64,000 bases of DNA, from the NCBI GenBank assembly GCA_944323995.1, contig CALUUN010000005.1:62001-126000 (forward strand), in the 5' to 3' direction. The notes beneath the pieces were generated by a model. The model was not told where the DNA came from, did no database searches, and saw only the letters and a program-made list of their open reading frames with translations. Positions 14,349 to 24,000 of the stretch are shown one piece after another (the first letter of the stretch is position 1; every line of letters starts with the position of its first letter). This stretch comes from Candidatus Gastranaerophilales bacterium. GTDB lineage: Bacteria > Cyanobacteriota > Vampirovibrionia > Gastranaerophilales > Gastranaerophilaceae. The translations under genes and the position numbers were made by a program.

Positions 14349-17231
14349 ATGCAGCCTGTACAAAAAATCAGTTTTAAAGGAGAAAACTCAAATCTGTTAC
14401 AATCTTTTGCAAATCCGGTGAAGCAGCCGGCACCTGTTTCAGTGCCTCCTGCAGCGCCTCAGCCCGCAGAAGTTCAGATTAAATCTCCGGCACCTCAACA
14501 AGATACCTTTGAAAAAGAAGGCAAAAAGTCTTTTATTAAAGAATACGGCGGCCTGACAGCCCTTGCTGTTTCGGTAATCGGTATTCCGGTTACTTATGCG
14601 GTTACGCGTAAGGCTAATACAAAAACGCTCAACAAGGTTCAGCAAGCCTTAACCGAAATGAGTGAAAAATTCAGCAAGCTCGACATTGATTCAAAAATTA
14701 AAACTGCTGTCGAAGAAACCGTCAAAGCCGCAAATAAAAAACAGGCAAAAGAACTGGTATCCAAGAAAACAAATTTAACCGCGCTTTTAATCGGGCTCGG
14801 TTCCGGTTTCGGTATCGGTGAATTTATTAAAAATAATCGTGAAAAACTGAAAGACTCAGGTCTGACCGACGATGAGATTACTGATGCAGGAAAATTGGCA
14901 TCCGAAATTGTCGAAAATCCTAAGAGCGCTTTGAAATATGCAAGTGAAGCCCGCAATCTTGCCAGCAGTGTTCACGGAAAAGCCGAATCCGCTGTCGGAA
15001 TTGCAACTGATGCGCGTAATACCGTAAATTCAATGGATGAACGTATAAATGATGCTCATAACAGAGCAAACGAAGCCCTTAAGGCTACTGAAGTCGGCTT
15101 AAACCCGATTATGCAGATGTATACGGTAAGACACTATGATTTAAATCTTCTTCAGGTGTTGAATTATGCGAAGAAAATTGACCAGACACGTTCAGACGAA
15201 GCTCTTGCCTCCGTAAGAGATGCAGCAAATATACGTCTTGACAGATCCGCTGAAGATACAATCCGCGATATTAAAAACTATAAAGAAGTTTACCCCGAAC
15301 TTACTTCAACATGGTCGCTGACAGCTGAATATGCTCCGATTAAAACCGGCGGTCTGGGCGTCGTTCCGGTAGATCTTCAAAATAACTTTACCAAACTCGG
15401 TATTGATATGCCGACATTTATTCCTATGTATTTGAAGAAAAATCAGTCAGAATTCAGAAAACTGCCTAATCATAAATTTGAATACAAATATAACGGCCAA
15501 AAATTTGATCTGACTAAACTTGCGGAAACTACAACGCATGTTTTCAGAAACGGCGAAACTAAACTTGAAAAAATTGAATACTATATGACCGAACTTCCGG
15601 TTGAAGGTGCTCCGGGCAAAAGTAAACAATTAATATTCGTGAAGAGCGGAAACTACTTTAACGAAAATATCTATGATTCAACAACAAACGCGGAAGAAAC
15701 CGAAAGATTTGCCCTGTTCACAAAAGCGGTTTACAAACTCGCAAAATTGAAAGTTAATACCGCTTTGAATACCGGCGAAAAAGCAATGAGCGGTGTGTCC
15801 GATATGGAAATCTTTGATCAGGCCGCCTTTGATGATTTGAAGGCTCCTAACTCGATGATATTGAATGACTGGCACGCAGGCTCAATGGCCGGACTTTTAA
15901 GATATCGCGCGCCGATGGAATACAATTACCGCGAAATCCCGCGCAATACATTCGGTGCCCTGAAAGATATGCCTTTGCTGATGATAGGTCATAACCTCGG
16001 ATGTCAGGGTAAGTCTAATGACGGCGCCGGCAGTATTCTCAGCAAAAACAGAGTTACCGAAAATATTATTAATACCCTCTATGACAGCTACGCAATCGCA
16101 ATTACCGAAAACGCACACAGCGGCATAATGGGTGATAACGATGATATGTGTAATACTGTCCTTATGAAACGCTGCACCGCAGATAAGCACTTCAATCACC
16201 TGTTTAACGGTGTTGCGCTTTCGGATTGGTTTGTTCCCGTTTCTAAAAACTATACAAATGAAATTATTACGGATCCCAAACAGTCCGGTATTTTATATCC
16301 GCTCTTGCAGCGCAGAAAAGGAACAGGCACTATTTCAGGTACGGTAAACGGTCTTGATAAGGATAAGGTCGATATGACCGCTGTTTCTAAGAAAAACTTT
16401 GTAAAAGATCTTGTTCTTGAAAAGTATGACCTGAATTCCGATATGAATAAGATTATGAAACTCCGTGCCGAAAATAAAAAACATTTCTATCAAAAATATA
16501 TTAAACCGGTATTAATTGATAAAGATTATCCGAATGCGCCGGAAATAGTAAGACCTGATGTGGGTAATATGAATATTTCGGAAGATGATTTCATGAATGC
16601 TCCGTTGATTTCGTTTGCGCACAGATTAACTTCTCAAAAAGGTTTGCTGTTAATGAAGGGCGCAATTTTCAGATTGTTTGATAACTGGGATAATCTCTTC
16701 CCCGATAAGCCGATGCCGTACTTTATAGTCGGCGGTCCTCCGGAAAGCGAAGAAGAATTGCAGTATCTTTATGATTTGAAAAATCCGGATTACGGAACTA
16801 ATAAAGCAAGACTTGATCATGTTATTGCATTGAAAGGAAATATGCCGAACCCTGCAATAATGTCTGCAAGCACATTCTTCTGCGCTCCGTCAACTTACGA
16901 ACCGTGCGGATTAACTCAGGGTGAATGTTTTGCAAAAGGTACACCGATTATTGCAACCGATACCGGCGGATTCCATGATACTGTCGTTGACGGCAAAACA
17001 GGATTTTTGGCTCCGTATATTTCGGAAGAAGCCTTCTACGATAAACTTGTTGAGGCACTCAGAATGTACTATGACAAACCCGAAGAATATAAACACATGG
17101 TACAAAATGACCTCAAAATTGACTTCAGCTGGGCCCAAAGAGGTAAAAAAGGCCCGATATACGAATATACCGATAAATTGGGTTTTGACCGCGAAAACTT
17201 TAACGATATTGCGGTTTCCTCAGCGGCATAA
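14349..17231 (+). CDS. GT5 glycogen/starch synthase-like protein with long N-terminal extension
   Basis: 960 residues, about twice a normal bacterial GlgA. From ~residue 318 it is GT5-like: an AEYAPIKTGGLG segment with the ADP-glucose-binding KTGGL, NDWHAG near 505, and STYEPCGLTQGECFAKGTP with the following TDTGGF near 847-880. The first ~300 residues are extra. They comprise a proline-rich start, hydrophobic segments at about 64-80 and 143-160, and a long amphipathic coiled coil (~185-260). The start MQPVQKISFKG belongs to a motif shared with other proteins here. Inference: a membrane-tethered glucan synthase. Substrate and activity are unproven. Confidence 0.85.
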   Translation: MQPVQKISFKGENSNLLQSFANPVKQPAPVSVPPAAPQPAEVQIKSPAPQQDTFEKEGKKSFIKEYGGLTALAVSVIGIPVTYAVTRKANTKTLNKVQQALTEMSEKFSKLDIDSKIKTAVEETVKAANKKQAKELVSKKTNLTALLIGLGSGFGIGEFIKNNREKLKDSGLTDDEITDAGKLASEIVENPKSALKYASEARNLASSVHGKAESAVGIATDARNTVNSMDERINDAHNRANEALKATEVGLNPIMQMYTVRHYDLNLLQVLNYAKKIDQTRSDEALASVRDAANIRLDRSAEDTIRDIKNYKEVYPELTSTWSLTAEYAPIKTGGLGVVPVDLQNNFTKLGIDMPTFIPMYLKKNQSEFRKLPNHKFEYKYNGQKFDLTKLAETTTHVFRNGETKLEKIEYYMTELPVEGAPGKSKQLIFVKSGNYFNENIYDSTTNAEETERFALFTKAVYKLAKLKVNTALNTGEKAMSGVSDMEIFDQAAFDDLKAPNSMILNDWHAGSMAGLLRYRAPMEYNYREIPRNTFGALKDMPLLMIGHNLGCQGKSNDGAGSILSKNRVTENIINTLYDSYAIAITENAHSGIMGDNDDMCNTVLMKRCTADKHFNHLFNGVALSDWFVPVSKNYTNEIITDPKQSGILYPLLQRRKGTGTISGTVNGLDKDKVDMTAVSKKNFVKDLVLEKYDLNSDMNKIMKLRAENKKHFYQKYIKPVLIDKDYPNAPEIVRPDVGNMNISEDDFMNAPLISFAHRLTSQKGLLLMKGAIFRLFDNWDNLFPDKPMPYFIVGGPPESEEELQYLYDLKNPDYGTNKARLDHVIALKGNMPNPAIMSASTFFCAPSTYEPCGLTQGECFAKGTPIIATDTGGFHDTVVDGKTGFLAPYISEEAFYDKLVEALRMYYDKPEEYKHMVQNDLKIDFSWAQRGKKGPIYEYTDKLGFDRENFNDIAVSSAA

Positions 17232-17253
17232 AAGATTAACTTTTATCACATTT

Positions 17254-17288
17254 AAAAAACAGGGCGTATATAATACGCCTTGTTTTTT
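17254..17288 (+). terminator. Terminator after the GT5 gene
   Basis: Stem AAAAAACAGGGCGTA / TACGCCTTGTTTTTT, 22 bp after the stop. Confidence 0.82.
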
Positions 17289-17326
17289 GTATAATTTTCT
17301 TGTGAAAAGTTTATATAAGGGTTAAG

Positions 17327-18598
17327 ATGGAAAGATTTTTTGGAATTTTTGGGATAATATTTATATTTGCCATAGCGTTTTTGATGTCAAATAACCGCAG
17401 AGCAATTAACTATAAAACTATAGGTACCGGTTTTGCATTGCAAATACTGCTGGCGGTTTTCATATTTAAGGTTCCGCTCGGACAGAAACTTTTTCTTGCG
17501 ATAGGATTGTTTATTCAAAAAATTCTTGTGTTTGCAAGAGAGGGCGGTCAATTTGTATTCGGCGGACTAATGGATTCCAAGTTTGAACTTGCAAACGGCG
17601 GACAGATTTTTGCGCTGCAGCTTATAAGTTCAATAATTTTCATGATGATTCTTGTAAATATGCTTTATTATTACGGGATTATGCAGCGAGTGGTTGCGGT
17701 TCTTGGCAAAGGTATGAATAAATTGCTTTCGGTATCCGGTGCCGAGGCGCTTTCAAATGTAGCAAGCTCATTTGTCGGACAGATAGTCGCGCAGATTATG
17801 ATAAAACCTTATTTGCCGAAACTTACACGCTCTGAACTTCTGGCATCAATGGCCGGCAGTATGGCGTGTATTTCCGGTGCTATGATGCCTATATATATCG
17901 GCATGGGAATTCCGGCACAGTATATTCTTGCCTCCTCAATTATGGCGGCTCCGGGAGCTCTTGTTATTTCTAAAATTGTTTATCCTGAAGTTAATACTCC
18001 GGAAACCAGCCAGAATTTTCAGGTAAGTTTCAGCAAGAGAAAAAGAACGCATGCAAACGTCTTTGACGCAATTTCCGCAGGCGCCTCGGAAGGTATGAAG
18101 GTTGCAATAAACGTTACGGCAATGATTCTTGCGCTGGTGGCGCTTGTTGCAATGATAGACTGGATTCTGGGCGGAGTCGGTATGTTTTTCGTTAAATATT
18201 TGCATATAAACGGCTTTTTAGGGCTTGATTTTGCTCATCTTTCGCTTAAGATGATTCTCGGAGAAATTTTTGCAATTTTTGCATTTTTGATGGGAGTGCC
18301 CTGGCATGAATCGGCAACTGTCGGAAGTTTGATGGGTACTAAACTCGTTTTAAATGAAATGGTTGCCTATGTTGATTTGACCAATTTGCCGCAGGCACTT
18401 TCCGATAAGAGTTTTTTGATTGCAAGTTTTGCACTTTGCAGTTTCGGGAATTTCGGCTCTATTGCAATCCAATTGGGCGGTATCGGTGAACTTGCGCCGA
18501 ACCAGCGTAAAAACCTTGCAAGACTCGGGGTAAGAGCACTTATCTGCGGTACTTTGACCTGCTATATGTCTGCGGCAATTGCCGGAATACTGTTTTAG
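17327..18598 (+). CDS. nupC: Concentrative nucleoside transporter (NupC/CNT family)
   Basis: 423 residues with about ten hydrophobic segments. NupC-type features are GGQFVFGGL near 75, the MSVSGAEAL-like segment at about 137-150, AGSMACISGAMM in the middle and a conserved C-terminal half. CNT proteins import nucleosides with protons or sodium across the inner membrane. AAGGG precedes the ATG. It overlaps the convergent zinc-ribbon gene by 4 bp. No nucleoside catabolic genes lie beside it. Confidence 0.92.
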   Translation: MERFFGIFGIIFIFAIAFLMSNNRRAINYKTIGTGFALQILLAVFIFKVPLGQKLFLAIGLFIQKILVFAREGGQFVFGGLMDSKFELANGGQIFALQLISSIIFMMILVNMLYYYGIMQRVVAVLGKGMNKLLSVSGAEALSNVASSFVGQIVAQIMIKPYLPKLTRSELLASMAGSMACISGAMMPIYIGMGIPAQYILASSIMAAPGALVISKIVYPEVNTPETSQNFQVSFSKRKRTHANVFDAISAGASEGMKVAINVTAMILALVALVAMIDWILGGVGMFFVKYLHINGFLGLDFAHLSLKMILGEIFAIFAFLMGVPWHESATVGSLMGTKLVLNEMVAYVDLTNLPQALSDKSFLIASFALCSFGNFGSIAIQLGGIGELAPNQRKNLARLGVRALICGTLTCYMSAAIAGILF

Positions 18599-18897
18599 TT
18601 TTTAGGCAAATAGTTTTGCCAGTGTTCGTCAAGATTTTTGATAAATCTGTGCGCGTCAATTACGTCGTCGTAGTTTATGGGTTCAGGCCCTTGTTGAACT
18701 TCCAGCGGTTCTTTTATATCAAGCCCCGAAAGTCCCAAAAATGCCACACCGAAACTTTTTCCGCAATTCCTGCAGACAAGATGCGTTACAAGAAGACCCG
18801 GTTCTCTGCGTTTTATTTCAATTGAATCTTCATCAAAACCCGCTTTGCATTGCGAGCAGCATAGATTATCAAACAGTATTTTTAACTTCTTTTCCAT
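18595..18897 (-). CDS. Small zinc-ribbon protein
   Basis: 100 residues. Two CxxC pairs (CSQC at 15-18 and CRNC at 42-45) in a beta-rich setting indicate a zinc ribbon. The rest is acidic, with no catalytic motif. It has GAGG before the ATG and its own -10 (TATAAT) upstream. A nucleic-acid or protein-binding adaptor is possible; the function is unknown. Confidence 0.7.
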   Translation of the reverse strand: MEKKLKILFDNLCCSQCKAGFDEDSIEIKRREPGLLVTHLVCRNCGKSFGVAFLGLSGLDIKEPLEVQQGPEPINYDDVIDAHRFIKNLDEHWQNYLPKN

Positions 18898-19003
18898 AGT
18901 ATCCTCATTATTATATCAAAATTATTTATTTTTTTCATAAATCGGTGTTAATTTTTATTCACAATTGGGAATAATATACATGTGACTAAAGGAGATATTT
19001 GTC

Positions 19004-19099
19004 ATGGAAGCAATTAACTTAATCCTTTTCGGTTTTATCGTTTATACTGCGTTAATCGTAGTACCGAGCATTTGGGAAGAATTAACCACTGAAGGATAA
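19004..19099 (+). CDS. 31-residue single-span membrane protein
   Basis: ATG with AAAGGAG 7 bp upstream. The peptide has an acidic start (MEAIN), a hydrophobic span of about 17 residues (LILFGFIVYTALIVVP) and an acidic tail (WEELTTEG). The size and layout recall small single-helix membrane subunits such as those of cyanobacterial complexes, but I recognise no family. It is isolated between the zinc-ribbon gene and bioA. The 95 bp after it hold no further gene. Confidence 0.55.
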   Translation: MEAINLILFGFIVYTALIVVPSIWEELTTEG

Positions 19100-19194
19100 G
19101 ACTCTAAATCCTAAGACGTAAAAGTCACGGCGGTGTTCCGTCGCCAAAAAAGAGAGAATGGTTTCGATAAAGTGTTTTGCATACGTTTATTAAA

Positions 19195-20553
19195 TTAAGC
19201 GTTAATTTTGTCGTGCAAAACTTCTTTTGTGCATTCAAGCGCGATATCGGTTACAAAATCCATATCCTGTTTTGAGATTATTAACGGCGGATTAAAGTAA
19301 ATAACATTGCCGAGCGGCCGCAGAAGAACACCTTTTTTAAGTGCTTTTTTGTAAATTTGATAACCTATTCGGAGGCTGCTTTCAAACGGTTCTTTAGTTT
19401 TTTTATCTTTAACCGGCTCAATTGCATTAATAAGTCCGATGGATCTGACTTCTCCGATGTTTTCCAGCGGAAGAAATTTTTCTTTGATAATCCGCGTAAA
19501 GTAATCGGCTTTTTCGTTAGCCTTTTCAATTATTTTTTCTTCCTCAAGAATATTTAAAACTTCAATTGCAGCAGAGCAAGCAAGCGGGTTTCCGCTGTAT
19601 GTATGGCTGTGCATAAATGCTTTGCCCTCATTGTAATCCGCATAGAAAGCGTCAAAGATTTTTTGTGTTGTGATAAAAAGTGCCATAGGCATATAGCCGC
19701 CTGTGAGTCCTTTTGAAAGACACATTATATCAGGTGAAATTCCGGCATGGTCACAGGCAAACATTTTGCCTGTTCTGCCGTAGCCTGTTGCTATTTCATC
19801 CGCGATTAGGTGGACATTGTATTCATCACACAGTCTGCGTAATTTTTTCAGGTATAGAGGCGGATAAATTTTCATACCAGCCGAGCCTTGCAAAAGCGGT
19901 TCAACAAGAATTGCGGCAGTTTCATTTCCGTATTTTTTGAAATTTTCTTCCGCTTTTTCAAAACATTCACATTGGCAGTTTTTCCTGTTTTTTTCGTAAG
20001 GGCATCTGAAACAGTCCGGGCCGTCAATTCTCACAACATCAAGCAGTATGGGTTTATAAATTTCGGAATATAAATCAACGCCTCCTGCAGACAGTGCTCC
20101 GATTGTTTCACCGTGGTAGGCGTCAGAAAGCGCCATAAAACGCTTTTTCTGCGGATTTCCTGTTTGATAGTGGTATTGAAAACTTACTTTCATTGCCGCC
20201 TCAATTGCCGAGGAGCCGTTGTCGGTAAAGTTGAATTTGCAAAGACCTTCCGGCAGGAGCCCGGCTAGTTTTTCGCACAGAGTAATTGCGGGTTTGTGGC
20301 TGAAATTTGCAAAAATAACATGTTCGAGCGAATCAATTTGTTTTTTGACTGCGGCGTTAATCCTTGGATTGCAGTGTCCGAGAAGATTACACCACCATGA
20401 ACTTACAACGTCAGCATAGCTGTTTCCGTCAACGTCGTAAAGGTACATTCCGTTTCCTTTTTCAATCACAATCGGCGGTAGTTCTTCGTAATCTTTCATT
20501 TGTGAACACGGGTGCCATATATATTTCAAGTCGCGTTCTGCCCAGTTATTCAT
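19195..20553 (-). CDS. bioA: Adenosylmethionine-8-amino-7-oxononanoate aminotransferase
   Basis: 452 residues, class III PLP aminotransferase. The N-terminus DLKYIWHPCSQMKDYE is diagnostic for BioA. The PLP site shows DEIATGYGRTGKMFA with the Asp and SKGLTGGYMP with the Schiff-base Lys. It transfers an amino group from SAM to KAPA, giving DAPA, the next-to-last substrate of biotin assembly. It follows bioD by 2 bp on the same strand; bioB and bioF are not in the window. Confidence 0.95.
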   Translation of the reverse strand: MNNWAERDLKYIWHPCSQMKDYEELPPIVIEKGNGMYLYDVDGNSYADVVSSWWCNLLGHCNPRINAAVKKQIDSLEHVIFANFSHKPAITLCEKLAGLLPEGLCKFNFTDNGSSAIEAAMKVSFQYHYQTGNPQKKRFMALSDAYHGETIGALSAGGVDLYSEIYKPILLDVVRIDGPDCFRCPYEKNRKNCQCECFEKAEENFKKYGNETAAILVEPLLQGSAGMKIYPPLYLKKLRRLCDEYNVHLIADEIATGYGRTGKMFACDHAGISPDIMCLSKGLTGGYMPMALFITTQKIFDAFYADYNEGKAFMHSHTYSGNPLACSAAIEVLNILEEEKIIEKANEKADYFTRIIKEKFLPLENIGEVRSIGLINAIEPVKDKKTKEPFESSLRIGYQIYKKALKKGVLLRPLGNVIYFNPPLIISKQDMDFVTDIALECTKEVLHDKINA

Positions 20554-20555
20554 AT

Positions 20556-21236
20556 TTATATCTCCTCAAAAATCTTCAACAAATCTTCTTTTTCAATGTT
20601 TATTTCTTTGGCATTTTTTTCAACCGTTGCGATAACTTTTATTGCGGTTAATTTTTCAATACTTGTTAAATTGTCCCTGTGCATTAAATCTGCAGGATTG
20701 TAGTTATTTAAAATTATGCCTTTAATTTTTATATCACGTGTTTTTGCGTATTCAACTGTCAGGATGGTTGAATTTATTGTACCGAGTGCAGCGTCGGCAA
20801 TTATTATGATGTTTTGATTAAGTTCTTTTATAAGGTCGGACATTGATAATTTATTCAATATGAGAGGACAGGTTATGCCGCCTGCACCTTCTGTAATAAG
20901 GTAATCATATTCAGATTTTGTCAGGTTAAAATCGTTTATAATTTTTTCAAGTTTTATTTCTTTATTTTCAAGCCGTGCTGCAAGGTGCGGCGAAACAGCG
21001 TTCTGGAATATATATGATGCACATTTTTCAGGTTGTTTATTTAATCCGGCTGTTTTAACCGCATAAACGCAGTCACCTGGGATAAGTTTGCCGTCAATAC
21101 TTTCCGCTCCGCTCAATACAGGTTTGTAATATCCGCAATTGAATCCGAAATCGCGCATTTTTTTTACAAGCAGTGCCGATATGTATGTTTTTCCGACATC
21201 TGTGCCGGTTGCTGTTATAAATATCCCTTTTGTCAT
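20556..21236 (-). CDS. bioD: Dethiobiotin synthetase
   Basis: 226 residues. The P-loop GIFITATGTDVGKTYISALL at the N-terminus, a GYYKPVLSG segment and EGAGGITCP are BioD signatures. The enzyme makes dethiobiotin from DAPA, CO2 and ATP. AAGGAG precedes the ATG. It is the first gene of the bioD-bioA pair. Confidence 0.95.
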   Translation of the reverse strand: MTKGIFITATGTDVGKTYISALLVKKMRDFGFNCGYYKPVLSGAESIDGKLIPGDCVYAVKTAGLNKQPEKCASYIFQNAVSPHLAARLENKEIKLEKIINDFNLTKSEYDYLITEGAGGITCPLILNKLSMSDLIKELNQNIIIIADAALGTINSTILTVEYAKTRDIKIKGIILNNYNPADLMHRDNLTSIEKLTAIKVIATVEKNAKEINIEKEDLLKIFEEI

Positions 21237-21251
21237 TTTTCTCCTTAAAAA

Positions 21252-21279
21252 ATGCGATAACTTAAAAAAGTTATCGCAA
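21252..21279 (-). terminator. Palindrome between tpsB and bioD
   Basis: GCGATAACTT / AAGTTATCGC with a short A-rich loop. It lies upstream of bioD and past no gene end on the minus strand except as leader, so it may attenuate or simply separate transcripts. Confidence 0.45.
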
Positions 21280-21298
21280 AATTTATTTTAAATTATTA

Positions 21299-23260
21299 TT
21301 ACAGAGCTCCGTCATAGAAGTAATCGTAGTGTCTTACATCATCATAATTGTTGATGTATTCTGCTTCAACTTCTTTTTGTACCTGCGGAACAACTTTTGC
21401 TGCAACTGATCTGTCTTTTAACAGTTTGTCAATGTTAGGTTCCAATACAAGCTCAAAATGGAAACGTCCGTATTTTCTGTCTGTTTCGTGAACGTTGTTA
21501 ATGAGCGGATAGCCCCAGTATAGTCTGGCGCTTAAATCGCCCGGTAATTGAACTCTAAGCCCCATACCGAGTGAAGCAAGGAAGTAACTTCCGCCGCCCA
21601 TCATACGGTCTGTTCTTGCATCGGGGAATACGCCTGCGTGATCCGCAAATACAACACCCTGAACGTATTTACCCAAAAACGGAATCTTTTCTCCTGATCT
21701 CGGGCTGGTAATTTGTCTCGGCAGGAACGGGAAAATTAATTCAGCACTTGTGAAGTAACCGTTTTTACCGATTAAGATACCTTCAGAATAACCTCTGACA
21801 GTTGCAAGACCTGCTGCCTGGAACTGGTCAATATACGGTATATCTTTGTTGTTCGGGATTATTTGATAATTTGCTCTGATTTGTGCGTAAACACCGTGTG
21901 AAAAGTCGTGCAGTCTTAACAATCCGCCTGAATATTTGAAGTAGCTTGATCTGCTGTCAAATATCGGGAATGCCATTGACGCATTCTGGTTCAAGTACCA
22001 TATACCTTTCGGGGTGTCTTTTCTTAAGTTCAAACCTAAATCTGCACTTGTTACCTGATCAAGCGGGAAATCATATATGCCGCTTAAAATATCCATGCCG
22101 GTAAATACACGTTTGTAGTTCAATGAACCGTAGCCTTTAAGTTCAAATCCTTGAGTTCTTTTGATAGGCTGTGTATAGTACAATGAATACAGGTACGATC
22201 TGGTTCTTAAGCCTAACGGTGCAAATCCGCCCCATTTAACTTTTGCAAATGTCGATGCATAGCTGAAACCTACGCGGCCGTCATATTTGTTAACCGGTAT
22301 ATTGTAATCAAAGAACGGGCTTGTTGCGCCGCCGCTGAAATATGCCCCTGCGCTCATTCTGTCGCGATAGCCGAATAAACTGTCAGCAACTATCATCGGG
22401 CCGCCTCTGAGTTTACCTGTCTGATACCTTCCGGCGTTGTCCATTACACCTATTATGTGGAACGGGAATTTTTCGTCAGCCGAAAGTTCAATATCGGTTG
22501 TTCCTTCTTTTTCACCGGCTTTGAGGTTTGCCGTAAGTCTTACGCCTTCGTTATATCTGTTAAAATCAAGTACATCTTTTTCCAGTTTGACAATATCAAA
22601 AAGTTCATGTTCTTTGTCAGGAATTCTGTCGAGAATGTAGTTTGATTTTGTCCATTTGTTGCCGTCAATTGTAACTTTTCCGATACGGCTTTCAATTAAA
22701 TCAATGTAAATTGCGCCGTTTTCAACCTGTTGTTCGGGAAGATACGCCTTTGCGGTTACAAAACCTTTTTTTGCATACAGGCTGTTAATTTCATCAATCA
22801 TCTGTTGAATATCAGTGATGAACAGGTTTTTGCCTGCGTACTTTGTGATTATCGGTTCAATTTCTTCTCTTGTAAGAATTTCTGATGGTGCCACTTCAAT
22901 TGAATTTACGTACAAGCCTTTTGTTTCAAGTTCTTCGACTTTGGCTCTGATAACATCTCCGGTGCCTTCAGGTGCACCTTGAATTACCGTGCTGCCTTTT
23001 GTACCGCCTTCTTCGCGCTGTTCTTGATATTTTTCGTAATCAGACTGCACTTCCTGACGCTGCCTGTCGTATTGTCTTGAATCAAGTTCGTGTTTTATGT
23101 TAGAACCTGCGTCGCGCTGTATTGCCCCAGGATTATCGCGGATTATATCCATAACTCCGGTAGGAATCTCTGCGGCAAATGTATTAGCTGAAACACAGCA
23201 AAATGCCGTCAGCGTTAGTGCTGTACCCAGAAAAAATTTTTTTGTCATCACCTTTTTCAT
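21299..23260 (-). CDS. TpsB/ShlB-FhaC family outer-membrane transporter
   Basis: 653 residues from the ATG at 23260, preceded by AAAGGT; an upstream ATG at 23317 lacks a site. A signal peptide (KKFFLGTALTLTAFCCVSANTFA) comes first, then a Q/E/R-rich stretch. Two POTRA-like regions follow (LYVNSIEV...; IGKVTIDGNKW), then a C-terminal beta-barrel with alternating aromatic strands and VRGY-type RGYSEG. Two-partner secretion transporters export a large TpsA adhesin or cytolysin; no TpsA gene is seen here. Omp85/BamA-like roles are an alternative but the barrel motifs favour TpsB. Confidence 0.88.
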   Translation of the reverse strand: MKKVMTKKFFLGTALTLTAFCCVSANTFAAEIPTGVMDIIRDNPGAIQRDAGSNIKHELDSRQYDRQRQEVQSDYEKYQEQREEGGTKGSTVIQGAPEGTGDVIRAKVEELETKGLYVNSIEVAPSEILTREEIEPIITKYAGKNLFITDIQQMIDEINSLYAKKGFVTAKAYLPEQQVENGAIYIDLIESRIGKVTIDGNKWTKSNYILDRIPDKEHELFDIVKLEKDVLDFNRYNEGVRLTANLKAGEKEGTTDIELSADEKFPFHIIGVMDNAGRYQTGKLRGGPMIVADSLFGYRDRMSAGAYFSGGATSPFFDYNIPVNKYDGRVGFSYASTFAKVKWGGFAPLGLRTRSYLYSLYYTQPIKRTQGFELKGYGSLNYKRVFTGMDILSGIYDFPLDQVTSADLGLNLRKDTPKGIWYLNQNASMAFPIFDSRSSYFKYSGGLLRLHDFSHGVYAQIRANYQIIPNNKDIPYIDQFQAAGLATVRGYSEGILIGKNGYFTSAELIFPFLPRQITSPRSGEKIPFLGKYVQGVVFADHAGVFPDARTDRMMGGGSYFLASLGMGLRVQLPGDLSARLYWGYPLINNVHETDRKYGRFHFELVLEPNIDKLLKDRSVAAKVVPQVQKEVEAEYINNYDDVRHYDYFYDGAL

Positions 23261-23501
23261 TTTATTACCTTTATATAGTCCAGTTATAACTATTTTCTTA
23301 CCATAACGGTTGAACATAAAGTTTTTTTATACTTTTATTACAATTTAGTAACAAAAGTTTATTTTTTACACAAAAACTATGTTCACCTGCTATTATTATA
23401 GTGTATTATTGAGGTTATGTAAATAATATAACGAAAAGTTAAGTCTTTTATTTTAGCAAAAAAACAAAAATCGTACATTTAGTGTAGAGAGGAAAAGGGT
23501 A

Positions 23502-23948
23502 ATGAAAAACAGGATTAAAATTTTAACCGTTACTGCGGCTATTATTGCCGGTTTAAGTGTTAATGCAGCTTTTGCCGGCGGTATTGCGTGCGTTGATGTT
23601 CAAAAAGTTGTGTCTGCTTCATCTCAAGTTCAGGCATTGAAAAAAGAACAGCAGAAAAAGACAAAAGACCTTATTGCTTTCATCGAAAAAGCAAGAAAAG
23701 ATGTTGCGGCAGTTTCTGACACAAAGAAAAAACAGGCTCTTGAAGAAAAGTACAATAAAGAGTTAGTTGCCAAAAAAGAAAAAATGGACAAAGAATACGC
23801 TTCAAAATTAAAATCAATTGAAGATTCTATATCCAAAGTTATCGCAGAACAAGCTAAAGCAAAAGGTTATGATATGGTTATCACGAAAGGCATTGTTCTA
23901 TACGGCGGAAATGACATTACAAGTGATATTATAAAAGCCGTTAAATAG
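23502..23948 (+). CDS. OmpH/Skp-like periplasmic chaperone
   Basis: 148 residues. A signal peptide ends near AFAGG at 25-27. The Skp/OmpH body follows: IACVDVQKVVSAS, a long charged coiled coil (about 45-110) and a short C-terminal YDMVITKG segment. Such trimers hold unfolded outer-membrane proteins in the periplasm. It diverges from tpsB, and the 240 bp between them hold the two promoters and no other feature I can support. GAGAGG precedes the ATG. Confidence 0.88.
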   Translation: MKNRIKILTVTAAIIAGLSVNAAFAGGIACVDVQKVVSASSQVQALKKEQQKKTKDLIAFIEKARKDVAAVSDTKKKQALEEKYNKELVAKKEKMDKEYASKLKSIEDSISKVIAEQAKAKGYDMVITKGIVLYGGNDITSDIIKAVK

Positions 23949-23964
23949 GGTTTTATATTAATGT

Positions 23965-23999
23965 AAAAAAAGAGTCATTTTTTAAATGACTCTTTTTTT
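23965..23999. terminator. Bidirectional terminator between ompH and hydA
   Basis: Near-perfect palindrome AAAAAGAGTCATTT / AAATGACTCTTTTT between two converging genes. Confidence 0.88.
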
Positions 24000-24000
24000 G

